This document shows positions 7,879 through 16,366 of a stretch of 36,658 nucleotides of DNA, piece after piece; position 1 is the first letter of the stretch, and each line of letters opens with the position of its first letter. The notes under the pieces are model-generated. The model saw nothing but the letters and a program-made list of their open reading frames with translations. It was not told the DNA's origin and did no database searches. Position numbers and translations under genes: made by a program. This DNA comes from Oscillospiraceae bacterium (lineage in GTDB: Bacteria; Bacillota; Clostridia; Oscillospirales; Acutalibacteraceae): contig JAFLUN010000010.1 of NCBI GenBank assembly GCA_022508785.1, forward strand, positions 1,255 to 37,912, read 5' to 3'.

Positions 7879-8783
7879 AAGATTTTGTTGCGGCGTTCGG
7901 AAAACTGAATTGCGATTTGCTTTTTGCAGGTATGCCACGCATTCCAAACGAGGGAGAAGAGATATATTCAAAGGATTTTAAGGTGTGTTTGGGCGGCGGA
8001 CTGCCCGCTACCATGATAAACTGCGCAAGGCTGGGCGTTCCCGCAAAGCTTGGCACATTTTTAGGAGACGATATGTTTTCCGATTTCGCAAGGGGCGAGC
8101 TTTCGAAATACGGCGTTGAATATGTGCCCTTTAAAAGCAATTCTTATCCCCTTAACATTACCTCGGCGATTATCACCGAAAGGGACAGAACCTTTGTGTC
8201 CTACGGCGGAACGGAAAATTACAGCGACGAAACGCTGGAAGAAATTTACGGGGTATTAAAAGGCGCAAAAATCGTTGCAATGCAGGAGAAAATCCTGCCC
8301 GTTTACGAACAGCTTAAAAAAGACGGAACCGTTTTAGTGCTGGACACGGGCTATTCCGAGGATATGTCAATAGACAATTTGCGCGACTACATAAAGATTG
8401 CCGATTATTACACTCCGAACATTGATGAAACGGAAAAAATTACGGGAACAAGAGATTACAAAAAAGCCCTCGATTTTCTCCGAGATTATTTTGAAAAACC
8501 CATAGTAAAGTTAGGGCGTGAGGGCTGTGCAGGCTTTGACGGCGATTATTTTGTCGTGCCCGAAATTGAAGAGTTTTCGTGTGTCGATGCAACGGGCGCA
8601 GGGGATGCCTTTCTTGCAGGGTTTATTACGGGGCTTTATAACGGCGAGGATTTCCGTAAATGTATTCTTATGGGTAATATTACAGGCGGAAAGTGCGTAA
8701 CAGGCGTGGGCTGTCTTACGGAATATTTAACAAAAGACGAGCTAAATCATTATATAAAAAGATACTTTACTAAAATATTGTGA
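7875..8783 (+). CDS. PfkB-family (ribokinase-like) sugar kinase
   Basis: 302 residues from the ATG at 7875, which overlaps the GH4 stop (ATGA) and has GGAG 7 nt upstream; an ATG at 7869 lies too close to that SD. The glycine-rich PfkB region near residue 40 (VCLGGGLPATMINCARLGVP) and the second signature DATGAGDAFLAG are present, with the catalytic base at D244. The family phosphorylates free sugars or sugar phosphates such as ribose, fructose, tagatose-6-phosphate and 2-keto-3-deoxy acids; the substrate is not evident. Translational coupling to GH4 implies that it acts on the GH4 product or a derivative. The promoter for the next gene starts inside its last codons. Confidence 0.88.
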   Translation: MKDFVAAFGKLNCDLLFAGMPRIPNEGEEIYSKDFKVCLGGGLPATMINCARLGVPAKLGTFLGDDMFSDFARGELSKYGVEYVPFKSNSYPLNITSAIITERDRTFVSYGGTENYSDETLEEIYGVLKGAKIVAMQEKILPVYEQLKKDGTVLVLDTGYSEDMSIDNLRDYIKIADYYTPNIDETEKITGTRDYKKALDFLRDYFEKPIVKLGREGCAGFDGDYFVVPEIEEFSCVDATGAGDAFLAGFITGLYNGEDFRKCILMGNITGGKCVTGVGCLTEYLTKDELNHYIKRYFTKIL

Positions 8784-8794
8784 TATGATAAAAT
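8766..8794 (+). promoter_or_regulatory. Sigma-A promoter for the TetR gene
   Basis: TTTACT (8766-8771), a 17-nt spacer and TAAAAT (8789-8794), preceded by TGA (extended -10). The -35 lies within the final codons of the PfkB gene. The TetR start is 30 nt downstream. Confidence 0.65.
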
Positions 8795-8824
8795 TATTAA
8801 GATAAAGTTCTGCGAGGTGATTGT

Positions 8825-9478
8825 ATGGACCTCAAAATGCATCATAAACCGACATTTGACAATATTCCGCCCGAAAAGCGTGCAAGGGTAATTGATGCGG
8901 CAACTAAGGAATTTGCAAAAAAAGGGTATCACGACGCCTCTGTCAGCAGTATTGCGGCTAAAGCAAATATTAGTGTAGGTGCAATTTACAAGTATTTTGA
9001 AAACAAGCAGGATCTGTTTTTGACAATAATTGACGAGAGCATTGTCCGTATTGAAAATCTTTTGTTAGGTCTTGCCAAAACCAACGAAGACGTAATGATA
9101 AAGGTTGAGAAAATTCTCCGTGAAATCATATCCGTTTCACGGGAAGACGGAGTTTTAATAAACCTTTACAATTCAATGACATCTATAAACGACAAAAAGC
9201 TTGCAAGTCAGTTTGCTAAGGAAATGGAGCAGATTACCGCTGAAATTTACACTCAAGCTATTATTGAGGGGCAGGCAAACGGAGAGATACGCAAGGACAT
9301 TGACCCAAAGGTAGCCGCGTTTTTGATTGACGATTTATTTATGTCGTTGCAATTTTCATTTGCGAACGATTATTATATTCAGCGTTTTAAGCTCTATTGC
9401 GGAGATGACGCAATAGATAAAGACGAGTTTATAATTCGCGAAGTTCTTAAATTTATAAAATCTGCGCTAAGGGTTTAA
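8825..9478 (+). CDS. TetR/AcrR-family transcriptional regulator
   Basis: 217 residues. The N-terminal TetR DNA-binding domain (about 17-62) shows IDAATKEFAKKGYHDASV, then SIAAKANISVGAIYKYFENK, which is the helix-turn-helix plus the typical [AY]YxYFxxK end. The C-terminal half is a divergent all-alpha ligand domain. The start follows GAGGTGA. It has its own extended -10 promoter and leads directly into the FGGY kinase gene (25-nt gap), so it probably autoregulates and controls the kinase-transporter-lipoprotein operon, perhaps also the upstream one. The ligand is unknown and no operator palindrome is obvious at its promoter. Confidence 0.9.
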   Translation: MDLKMHHKPTFDNIPPEKRARVIDAATKEFAKKGYHDASVSSIAAKANISVGAIYKYFENKQDLFLTIIDESIVRIENLLLGLAKTNEDVMIKVEKILREIISVSREDGVLINLYNSMTSINDKKLASQFAKEMEQITAEIYTQAIIEGQANGEIRKDIDPKVAAFLIDDLFMSLQFSFANDYYIQRFKLYCGDDAIDKDEFIIREVLKFIKSALRV

Positions 9479-9503
9479 TTTATAATATAAGGGAGAGTAT
9501 GAA

Positions 9504-11117
9504 ATGTCAGAGCCAAAGTATGTAATCGCCTATGATATAGGCACAACGGGTGTTAAAACCTGTATTTTTTCAATTTCCGACACAATAGAGCTTCTTGCGG
9601 CGGCAAGCGAAGGCTATAAGCTTTACGTTATGCCCGCCGGCGGTGCAGAGCAGGACCCTGAAGAATGGTGGGCTGCAATGCGCAACAGCACAAACATCGT
9701 TATGAAGAAGTCAAAAATCAAAAAGGAAGACATTTCGGGCATTTCATTCTGCTCGCAAATGCAGGGCGTTGTTCTTGTTGATAAAGACGCTAATGCAGTG
9801 CGCAGAGCATTCAGCTATATGGACCAGCGCGCAACGCAGGAGCTTAAGGACGGAATGGGCGGCGGCGTTCAGATTGCAGGCGGTAACGCGGTTAAGGTTG
9901 TAAAATCCCTTATGTACACGGGTGCGGCGCCTCTTTCCGTAAAAGACCCTATCTGGAAATATAAGTGGACTCAGAAAAATGAGCCCGAAAACTTTAAAAA
10001 GGTACATAAATGGCTTGACGTTAAGGAATATCTTATTGCAAGAATGACGGGCGAGTTTGTTATGACTCACGATTCCGCATTCTCAACAATGATTTACGAT
10101 ATTAAAAAGAAGACCTGGAGCAAGGAAATGTGCGATATGCTCGGTGTTGATATGAAGCACCTTGCAAAAATCGTGAAGTCTACCGACAAAGTAGGCGAGC
10201 TTACCGAAAAGGCCGCTGAGGAATTGGGCCTGGCCAAAGGTACGGCAGTATTCGGCGGCGGCGGTGACGCTTCCCTTATCGGCGTAGGTGCAGGCGCGGT
10301 TGAGCTTGGCGATACTCATATTTATCAGGGCACGTCAGGCTGGGCTTCAACGGTTGTTGACAAGTCTATTGTAGATACAAGCTCAATGATTGCGGCTATT
10401 GTTGGCGCAAAGGACGGGTATTACAACTACTTTGCAGAGCTTGAAACGGCAGGCAAGTGCGTTGAGTGGGTTAAGGACCACTTAGCCCTTGACGAAATTG
10501 ACGTTTATCTGGATAAGAGCCACAACCTTAAGCGCTCAAAGGGAGATATGGAAACCGTATATACAAACCTTTTCGAGTATATGGCGGCAGTAATAAGCGA
10601 GGTTCCTGCAGGCTCAAACGGCGTTATTTTCACTCCGTGGCTTCACGGCAACCGTTGCCCCTTTGAAGACCCCAATTCAAGAGGTATGTTCTTCAATATA
10701 AGCCTTGATACAGGCAAGTCAGAAATGATCCGTGCCGTGTACGAGGGCGTTTGCTTCCACCTTCGCTGGTTCTTAGAAACAGAGGATAAGAAAATAAAAA
10801 CGTCAAACACCATAAGATTCGTAGGCGGCGGCGCTCTTTCCGATATTACCTGCCAGATTTTGGCAGACTGCACAGGCAGAACGGTTGAAACTGTTGACAG
10901 TCCGCAGAATATCGGCGCAGTCGGTGCGGCTATCGTTATTGCGGTCGGCACAGGGATAATCGGCGACATTACAGACGCCAAAAAGTTTATTCCTGCATCA
11001 AAAACCTTTAAACCGAACTTTGCGCACAAGGCAGTTTATGACCGCAACTTCAAGGTATATAAAAATCTTTATAAATCAAACAAAGAAAACTTTGCCATCC
11101 TGAACGGGCAAGAGTAA
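9504..11117 (+). CDS. FGGY-family carbohydrate kinase (xylulokinase-like)
   Basis: 537 residues. The N-terminal ATPase-fold signature YDIGTTGVKTCIF (about 9-21), the EQDPEEWW region and the C-terminal FVGGGALSDITCQILAD segment, with GAVGAA after it, are typical of FGGY kinases. These phosphorylate xylulose, ribulose, gluconate, fuculose, glycerol and similar substrates. Overall pattern and length are closest to xylulokinase, but the substrate assignment is inference. The start is the ATG at 9504 with GGGAGAG upstream. Its neighbours are a TetR regulator before it and an MFS sugar transporter after it, suggesting that it phosphorylates the sugar which that transporter imports. A short terminator-like hairpin after the stop may lower downstream expression. 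Confidence 0.87.
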   Translation: MSEPKYVIAYDIGTTGVKTCIFSISDTIELLAAASEGYKLYVMPAGGAEQDPEEWWAAMRNSTNIVMKKSKIKKEDISGISFCSQMQGVVLVDKDANAVRRAFSYMDQRATQELKDGMGGGVQIAGGNAVKVVKSLMYTGAAPLSVKDPIWKYKWTQKNEPENFKKVHKWLDVKEYLIARMTGEFVMTHDSAFSTMIYDIKKKTWSKEMCDMLGVDMKHLAKIVKSTDKVGELTEKAAEELGLAKGTAVFGGGGDASLIGVGAGAVELGDTHIYQGTSGWASTVVDKSIVDTSSMIAAIVGAKDGYYNYFAELETAGKCVEWVKDHLALDEIDVYLDKSHNLKRSKGDMETVYTNLFEYMAAVISEVPAGSNGVIFTPWLHGNRCPFEDPNSRGMFFNISLDTGKSEMIRAVYEGVCFHLRWFLETEDKKIKTSNTIRFVGGGALSDITCQILADCTGRTVETVDSPQNIGAVGAAIVIAVGTGIIGDITDAKKFIPASKTFKPNFAHKAVYDRNFKVYKNLYKSNKENFAILNGQE

Positions 11118-11123
11118 TGTAAC

Positions 11124-11155
11124 GGGGCGGTTAATTCCGCCTTTGTTGTTTTAAC
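11124..11155 (+). terminator. Short terminator or attenuator hairpin
   Basis: GGCGG (126-130 of 11,1xx) pairs with CCGCC (137-141) across a 6-nt loop and is followed by TTTGTTGTTTT. The stem is short, and no convincing promoter lies before the next gene, so it probably attenuates rather than separates transcripts. Confidence 0.45.
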
Positions 11156-11182
11156 AGATAAAAAGTATACAAGGGGAAAAAT

Positions 11183-12850
11183 ATGAATATTGGGGAAATC
11201 AAGGCAAAGGTAAAGGGTGCGCCTGCCTACATTAAGCGTTATTGGAAAACTCCCAACGAGGGGGAATACCTTTCACTTTCCGAAATGGTTGCGTACACGG
11301 CAATGCAGGGCGGAACATATATTTTTATGACGTTTTCCGCCATAATGACCTTTGCGGCAACTTATTTTACGGGTTCAATAATGGGGATTTCGAATCTCGA
11401 TTTTACCATTATCGGAATTATGGGTACGGTCATAGGCTATGCGCTCATTTTCTTTAACCCCATAGGCGTTCTCATTTATGAAAATCACGGCAGGCTATCG
11501 CCGAAAATGAAAGTTTTTGCGCATATTGCATATTCAGCGGAAATAATTGTGGGCATTTGCTGTTATTTTATTCCGTCGCAGGGCTTTGAATTTATAATTA
11601 AAGGCTTTCCGCAGTTGGTGGGCAACAATTTGCTGATAGCCGGTCTTACAAATTATTTGACTTGGGTCATAAGGCGTGCTTTCAGCGCAAAATACGGAAG
11701 ACTTAAACCCATTCTTCTCATTTGCGGATTTCCGTCGGCAATAATTATGTCGATTATTCCGTATTTACCGCTTCTTGAAATGAGCTATACCAAAAGGCTT
11801 ATCGTTTTAAATTTTGCATTTTCGCTGTTAAACTTTTTCTATCAGAACTGGATAAACGTAGGCGGACTTGTTGCATTTATGACGCCAAATTCACAGGAGC
11901 GTCAGCGGCTTTATTCAATAGTGCCGATTATTACCGGATTTTTCCCATCGATAATCGGTTTATTCCTGCCGATGCTCATTTCCGTTACGGGCGGCTATCT
12001 TAATCTTAAAACCTATAAGGTGTTCGTTCCTGTTTTTGCATTCCTCGGAGCATTTGTGTCATTGGCGGTAGTCAAATGCAAAGAAAGAGTTATTGAAGCG
12101 CCTATTGAAAAAAGAGCGAAGGTTACATTCTTTAAAGGTGCTAAAAACGTACTGAAAAACAAATATTTTTGGATAATCAACATTTCAAACGTGCTCGGTC
12201 AGTACCAATGGCATATCGGTAACCTTCTTTCCTGGTGGTTCATTTATTCACTGCGTATGGAATGGTTCTCAGGCGTGGCGGCAAATATTGTCGTACTCGG
12301 AATGACCCTCGGAAACCTTGCCTGCCCTGTGCTTACAAGAAAATTTGAGAAGAGAAATATATTGCTTGTCTCCCGTGCAGCGATTATTTTAATGACGCTT
12401 GGCATTGTGCTTGCAGTAAAAATGGGGAATATCTATGTGTTCCTGATAGCGCTGACCCTTAAAAACACTATTTCACCCGTAGTTGACGGAGTAAACTCCG
12501 GCTTCGGCGCAGACGTGCAGATTTATCACCAATGGAAATACGGCGAGCGTGCGGATTCAATGTCAGGCTTGTTTACTTGGTTCTTAAATCCCGTGTCAAT
12601 GGTTATAAGCTATATAGTCCCATACCTTCTTAAACTTTCGGGCTTTACGTCTGACTGGGACGTTCTTTACGACTCTGCAATTTTAACAAAGGTATTTTCA
12701 ATATACGGCTGGGCAACCATAGCCTCGCTGGCTCTTGCCACCTTGCCTTATATTTTCTATGACCTCACCAAAGAAAAATACGAAATTTGTGTTGAAGAGT
12801 TGCAGGCAAGGCTTAAAGAATCCGAAGAAGCAGAGGAGGCGGCAGTATGA
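11183..12850 (+). CDS. MFS sugar transporter (GPH-like), second copy of the family
   Basis: 555 residues with about 12 predicted membrane segments. Recognisable features are the WVIRRAFSAKYGRLKP loop, analogous to the D/R-rich cytoplasmic loop of glycoside-pentoside-hexuronide symporters, and the MTPNSQERQRL segment resembling the ITPxxxERxRL motif of that family. The predicted role is cation-coupled sugar import across the plasma membrane. The start is the ATG at 11183 with AAGGGG upstream. It follows an FGGY kinase and overlaps the LRR lipoprotein start by ATGA at 12847-12850, so the transporter and lipoprotein are translationally coupled. The C-terminus ends in a Glu-rich tail, partly shaped by the overlapping SD (AGAGGAGG) of the next gene. 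Confidence 0.85.
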   Translation: MNIGEIKAKVKGAPAYIKRYWKTPNEGEYLSLSEMVAYTAMQGGTYIFMTFSAIMTFAATYFTGSIMGISNLDFTIIGIMGTVIGYALIFFNPIGVLIYENHGRLSPKMKVFAHIAYSAEIIVGICCYFIPSQGFEFIIKGFPQLVGNNLLIAGLTNYLTWVIRRAFSAKYGRLKPILLICGFPSAIIMSIIPYLPLLEMSYTKRLIVLNFAFSLLNFFYQNWINVGGLVAFMTPNSQERQRLYSIVPIITGFFPSIIGLFLPMLISVTGGYLNLKTYKVFVPVFAFLGAFVSLAVVKCKERVIEAPIEKRAKVTFFKGAKNVLKNKYFWIINISNVLGQYQWHIGNLLSWWFIYSLRMEWFSGVAANIVVLGMTLGNLACPVLTRKFEKRNILLVSRAAIILMTLGIVLAVKMGNIYVFLIALTLKNTISPVVDGVNSGFGADVQIYHQWKYGERADSMSGLFTWFLNPVSMVISYIVPYLLKLSGFTSDWDVLYDSAILTKVFSIYGWATIASLALATLPYIFYDLTKEKYEICVEELQARLKESEEAEEAAV

Positions 12851-13701
12851 AAAAGAAAACAGCTTTATTTTTAGCGCTCCTTTTTGTAATTTCTGTTTTA
12901 TTCAGCGGCTGCGGCGAAGAGCTTGGGCTCGGTAACGATGATGTTAAAATTAAAATTTCCGACGGAAAGGCCATTGTAACGGAGCTTCCCAACAAAACGG
13001 GTATTACCGAAATCACCATTCCCGATGAATTTGAAAATGTGCCTGTTACCGAAATTGCGGATTTTGCAGGCTGTAACCTTGAAAGTGCAGAAAAAATCAA
13101 CATAGGCAAAAACGTTGAAAAAATCGGCGTTTGGGCATTTGAAAATAACCAAAATCTTAAAGAATTTTCGGTTGACCCTGAAAATAAATATTTCTGCTCG
13201 GTGGACGGAGTGCTTTTTACGAAAGATATGAAAGAGCTTCTCTTCTATCCGCTTTCAAAAGGAATTGAAACGGCAGAGCAAAAGACTGATGACGGCAAAA
13301 CGGAAGAGGTAAAAAGAATAACATACAGCGTTCCTGACGGAGTAGAAAAAATCAGGTCTAAGGCGTTTTACAAGTGCGAAAAGCTATATTCTCTTTCTCT
13401 TCCCGAAACGGTGGTTCAAATTGAGGAAAAAGCATTTTTTAAATGCACATCCCTTGAAAATATAAGCCTTCCGTCTTCCGTTACGAGTATCGAAAAAGAT
13501 GCTTTCGGCTATTGCAGCGCATTAAAGGAAATTACCGTTCCTGCGTCTGTTAAAAGCATCGGCGATTATGCGTTTTATAACTGCACATCGCTTTTGAATA
13601 TTGAAATGCAGTGCAAAAGGGAAAACGTAACTTTAGGCGAAAAATGGCAGCCTACGAACAACGGCATTGAAATTAAAGAAGTTAATATCGTTTGGGAATA
13701 A
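12847..13701 (+). CDS. BspA-type leucine-rich repeat lipoprotein
   Basis: 284 residues. The N-terminus is a lipoprotein signal peptide ending in LFSGC, with the lipidated cysteine at C22. From about residue 60 there are degenerate LRR_5 (BspA-type) repeats of the form xIxxxAFxxCxxLxxIxLPxxVxxI; at least four are visible, including IEEKAFFKCTSLENISLP and IEKDAFGYCSALKEITVP. Such proteins sit on the outer face of the membrane and bind proteins or glycans. The gene overlaps the transporter stop by ATGA and has AGAGGAGG inside the transporter coding end. A strong terminator follows. A role in capturing sugar polymer for the linked transporter is conceivable but unproven. Confidence 0.88.
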   Translation: MKKKTALFLALLFVISVLFSGCGEELGLGNDDVKIKISDGKAIVTELPNKTGITEITIPDEFENVPVTEIADFAGCNLESAEKINIGKNVEKIGVWAFENNQNLKEFSVDPENKYFCSVDGVLFTKDMKELLFYPLSKGIETAEQKTDDGKTEEVKRITYSVPDGVEKIRSKAFYKCEKLYSLSLPETVVQIEEKAFFKCTSLENISLPSSVTSIEKDAFGYCSALKEITVPASVKSIGDYAFYNCTSLLNIEMQCKRENVTLGEKWQPTNNGIEIKEVNIVWE

Positions 13702-13718
13702 TGCAAAGATAAGTTAAA

Positions 13719-13746
13719 AATCGGCGGTTTTGACTGCCGATTTTTT
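13719..13746 (+). terminator. Intrinsic terminator of the TetR-kinase-transporter-LRR operon
   Basis: AATCGGCGG and CTGCCGATT form a stem of about 9 bp (one G-T pair) with a 6-nt loop, followed by TTTTTT. It lies 17 nt after the LRR lipoprotein stop. Confidence 0.9.
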
Positions 13747-13826
13747 GTGCGTTCAATATTTCCTCGTCAAACTAACGAAATTTATCGCAATATATTACAT
13801 AATTTTTATATTTTGAATAATAAAAC

Positions 13827-13855
13827 TTGACATAAGACAGTTTTTTTATTAAAAT
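13827..13855 (+). promoter_or_regulatory. Sigma-A promoter for rny
   Basis: TTGACA (13827-13832), a 17-nt spacer and TAAAAT (13850-13855). TATAAT overlaps directly at 13855-13860 but would sit 22 nt from the -35. A leader of about 100 nt follows to the rny start. The leader is AT-rich with no riboswitch-like structure that I recognise. Confidence 0.72.
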
Positions 13856-13963
13856 ATAATGGATAGTGGAAGAGGACTGTCTTTTTCCGTTATTACTATA
13901 ATTTCAATACATTTTTTCCGATATATTTGAAATTAAATATTATTATTTAGAGGAGGTACGGCA

Positions 13964-15517
13964 ATGAATCCCGTAGTATTCATTATCGCTGTCGTAGCCT
14001 CTGCCATTGTGTTTGGAGCATTGGGCTTTGTTTTCGGCAATCTTTACCGCAAAAAGGTTGCTGAGGCAAAGATAGGCTCTGCCAACGAAGAAGCATTGAG
14101 AATTGTTAATCAGGCGGTTCAAACTGCCGAGAGCAAGAAAAAAGAATCTATTCTTGAAGCTAAAGACGAAATACACAAGTTAAGAAGCGAAGCCGACAAG
14201 GAAATTCGCGAAAGACGTGCAGAGGTTCAAAGACAGGAAAAACGCATTGACCAAAAAGAAGAAGCCCTTGATAAGAAATCCGCAAACATAGAGAAAAAAG
14301 AAGAAGCTCTTGCGGAAAAGCACAAGGAAGCTGACGGTAAGCTCGAAGAGCTTGAAAGGCTTAAAAGAAGTCAGCTTGAAATTCTTGAGCGAATAAGCGG
14401 CTACACGAAAGAGCAGGCAAAAGAACTTCTTCTCAAAGAGCTTGAAGAGTCTCTTGTCCGCGAAAAAGCCCTTAAGGTTATGGAGTATGAGCAGAAAACC
14501 CGCGATGAGAGCGAATCTATTGCCCGTGAAATTATCACAACGGCAATTCAGCGTTGCGCGGCTGACCACGCTGCTGAAACTACCGTTTCCGTTGTAAATC
14601 TTCCCAACGACGAAATGAAGGGAAGAATTATCGGCCGTGAGGGCAGAAACATCAGAACCCTTGAGCAGATTACGGGTGTTGACCTTATTATTGACGACAC
14701 ACCTGAGGCGATAACGGTTTCAAGCTTTGACCCTGTTCGCCGTGAAATTGCAAGGCTTACTCTTGAAAAGCTTATTCAAGACGGCAGAATCCACCCGACA
14801 CGCATTGAAGAAATGTATGCAAAGGCAACCCGCGAGGTTGAAATGACTATTAAGCAGACGGGCGACCGCGCCGCTATTGACGCAGGCGTTAACAACATTG
14901 ACCCTGAGCTTAAAAAGCTTCTCGGTAAGCTTCGTTACCGCACAAGCTACGGTCAAAACGTGCTCAACCATTCACTTGAGGTTTCTTATATTGCAGGTCT
15001 TATGGCTGCCGAGCTCGGCGCAGACGTTAAAACTGCAAAGCGTGCAGGTCTTCTTCACGACATCGGAAAGGCTCTTGACCATGAAATGGAAGGAACGCAC
15101 ATTGAGCTGGGCGTTGAATATGCCAAAAAGCATAGAGAAAACGATGCTGTTGTTCACGCTATTGCCGCCCACCACGGCGACATTGAGGCACAGACGGTAG
15201 TTGCAGTTTTGGTACAGGCGGCGGATGCAATTTCCGCAGCAAGACCGGGCGCTCGGCGTGAAAACATTCAAAACTACATAAAGCGTCTTGAAAAGCTTGA
15301 AGAAATTGCTTCTTCATTTGAAGGCGTTGAAAAATCATTTGCAATTCAGGCAGGCAGAGAAATCAGAATTATGGTTGACCCTGTTTCAGTAACTGATGAG
15401 AAAATGGTTCTTGTGGCTCGTGATATTGCTAAGAAGATAGAAGAAGAGCTTGAATATCCGGGTCAGATAAAGGTTAATATTGTTCGTGAAAGCAGAGCAA
15501 TAGATTTTGCAAAATAA
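13964..15517 (+). CDS. rny: Ribonuclease Y
   Basis: 517 residues, matching the roughly 520 of Bacillus subtilis RNase Y. An N-terminal membrane anchor (about 4-26) is followed by a long Glu/Lys-rich coiled coil (about 35-190), a KH RNA-binding domain with [15 protein letters not shown] near 222, and an HD domain with [12 protein letters not shown] (H365, D366) containing the catalytic pair. It is a membrane-bound endoribonuclease that starts mRNA decay and processing. The start codon at 13964 follows AGAGGAGGT. The pairing with the downstream YmdB-type gene reproduces the conserved ymdA-ymdB order of Firmicutes. A perfect GC-rich hairpin lies just after the stop. Confidence 0.97.
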   Translation: MNPVVFIIAVVASAIVFGALGFVFGNLYRKKVAEAKIGSANEEALRIVNQAVQTAESKKKESILEAKDEIHKLRSEADKEIRERRAEVQRQEKRIDQKEEALDKKSANIEKKEEALAEKHKEADGKLEELERLKRSQLEILERISGYTKEQAKELLLKELEESLVREKALKVMEYEQKTRDESESIAREIITTAIQRCAADHAAETTVSVVNLPNDEMKGRIIGREGRNIRTLEQITGVDLIIDDTPEAITVSSFDPVRREIARLTLEKLIQDGRIHPTRIEEMYAKATREVEMTIKQTGDRAAIDAGVNNIDPELKKLLGKLRYRTSYGQNVLNHSLEVSYIAGLMAAELGADVKTAKRAGLLHDIGKALDHEMEGTHIELGVEYAKKHRENDAVVHAIAAHHGDIEAQTVVAVLVQAADAISAARPGARRENIQNYIKRLEKLEEIASSFEGVEKSFAIQAGREIRIMVDPVSVTDEKMVLVARDIAKKIEEELEYPGQIKVNIVRESRAIDFAK

Positions 15518-15522
15518 CACTA

Positions 15523-15548
15523 AGCCCCGAGCACATTGCCTCGGGGCT
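15523..15548. terminator. GC-rich hairpin between rny and ymdB without a U-tract
   Basis: AGCCCCGAG (15523-15531) pairs perfectly with CTCGGGGCT (15540-15548) across an 8-nt loop. GAAATTTAG follows, so the usual U-run is missing. It could protect the 3' end of the rny message, act as a processing site or be a weak terminator. Confidence 0.5.
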
Positions 15549-15576
15549 GAAATTTAGATATAGAAACGGTGCACAA

Positions 15577-16362
15577 ATGGCTGAAACTGTCAGAGTTCTT
15601 TGCATAGGGGATGTTGTAAGAAATCCCGGTTGCAATTTTTTAATGAACACGCTCCCAAAATTTAAAAAAGACAATAATATTGACGTGTGTATTGTCAACG
15701 GTGAAAATTCCGCCAACGGCGACGGTATGCTCAAAGTCTCCTGTGAAAATATTTTTGCCGCCGGCGCAGATTTCATTACAGGCGGGGACCATTCTCTTCG
15801 CCGCAGGGAGTTTTATGATTATATTGACAATTCGTTGTCTGTTATTCGCCCTGCAAATTACGGTGAAGGCGCTCCCGGCAAAGGCTACGGAATAATAGAT
15901 AAAGGCGCTTATAAAATAGGCGTTGTAAATTTGCTCGGTACTGTGTGGACAGACGGCTTTGAAAGTCCGTTTAAGGTAATAGACGGAATTTTGGGCGAGC
16001 TTAAAAAAGAAACCAATATAATATTTGTGGATTTTCACGCCGAGGCCACCAGCGAGAAAAAGGCGTTCGGGCATTTTGTTGACGGAAAAGTATCCGCCGT
16101 GTTCGGAACTCATACCCACGTTCAAACCTCAGACGCCTGTGTGCTTGCAGGCGGCACAGGGTACATTACCGATGTTGGAATGACGGGACCTGAGGATTCA
16201 GTTATCGGAATAAAGAAAGAAATAATTATAAGAAAATTTTGCACGGGGTTTACAACAATGTTTGAGCCTGCCGATACACCTTGTTTTTTCCAAGGGTGCA
16301 TTTTTACGGTTGACCGTGCCAGCGGCAAGTGCCTAAGCGCAAGCCCCGTAACGGTGAGGTGA
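15577..16362 (+). CDS. ymdB: YmdB-family (TIGR00282-type) metallophosphoesterase
   Basis: 261 residues. The family fold is visible as RVLCIGDVV (D12), CIVNGENSANGDG, GADFITGGDHS, FVDFHAEATSEK and the histidine-rich FGTHTHVQTSD, then ITDVGMTGP. B. subtilis YmdB is a metal-dependent phosphodiesterase (cAMP reported) that affects biofilm and motility and is encoded next to rny, as here. One odd point: the metal-binding motif usually read as GNH is GDH (residues about 69-71). The start lacks a strong SD; ATG 15577 is chosen because MAETVRVLCIGD matches the normal family N-terminus. The stop overlaps the SD of the next gene. Confidence 0.9.
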   Translation: MAETVRVLCIGDVVRNPGCNFLMNTLPKFKKDNNIDVCIVNGENSANGDGMLKVSCENIFAAGADFITGGDHSLRRREFYDYIDNSLSVIRPANYGEGAPGKGYGIIDKGAYKIGVVNLLGTVWTDGFESPFKVIDGILGELKKETNIIFVDFHAEATSEKKAFGHFVDGKVSAVFGTHTHVQTSDACVLAGGTGYITDVGMTGPEDSVIGIKKEIIIRKFCTGFTTMFEPADTPCFFQGCIFTVDRASGKCLSASPVTVR

Positions 16363-16366
16363 CACG

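Noticed and set aside
11143..11171. TTGTTG-17-TATACA as a promoter for the second MFS gene
   Set aside because: Transcription would start at or inside the ribosome binding site, leaving no usable leader; read-through from the kinase gene is more likely.
13861..13963. rny leader as a riboswitch
   Set aside because: Only weak AT-rich inverted repeats are present and no recognised aptamer pattern is seen.
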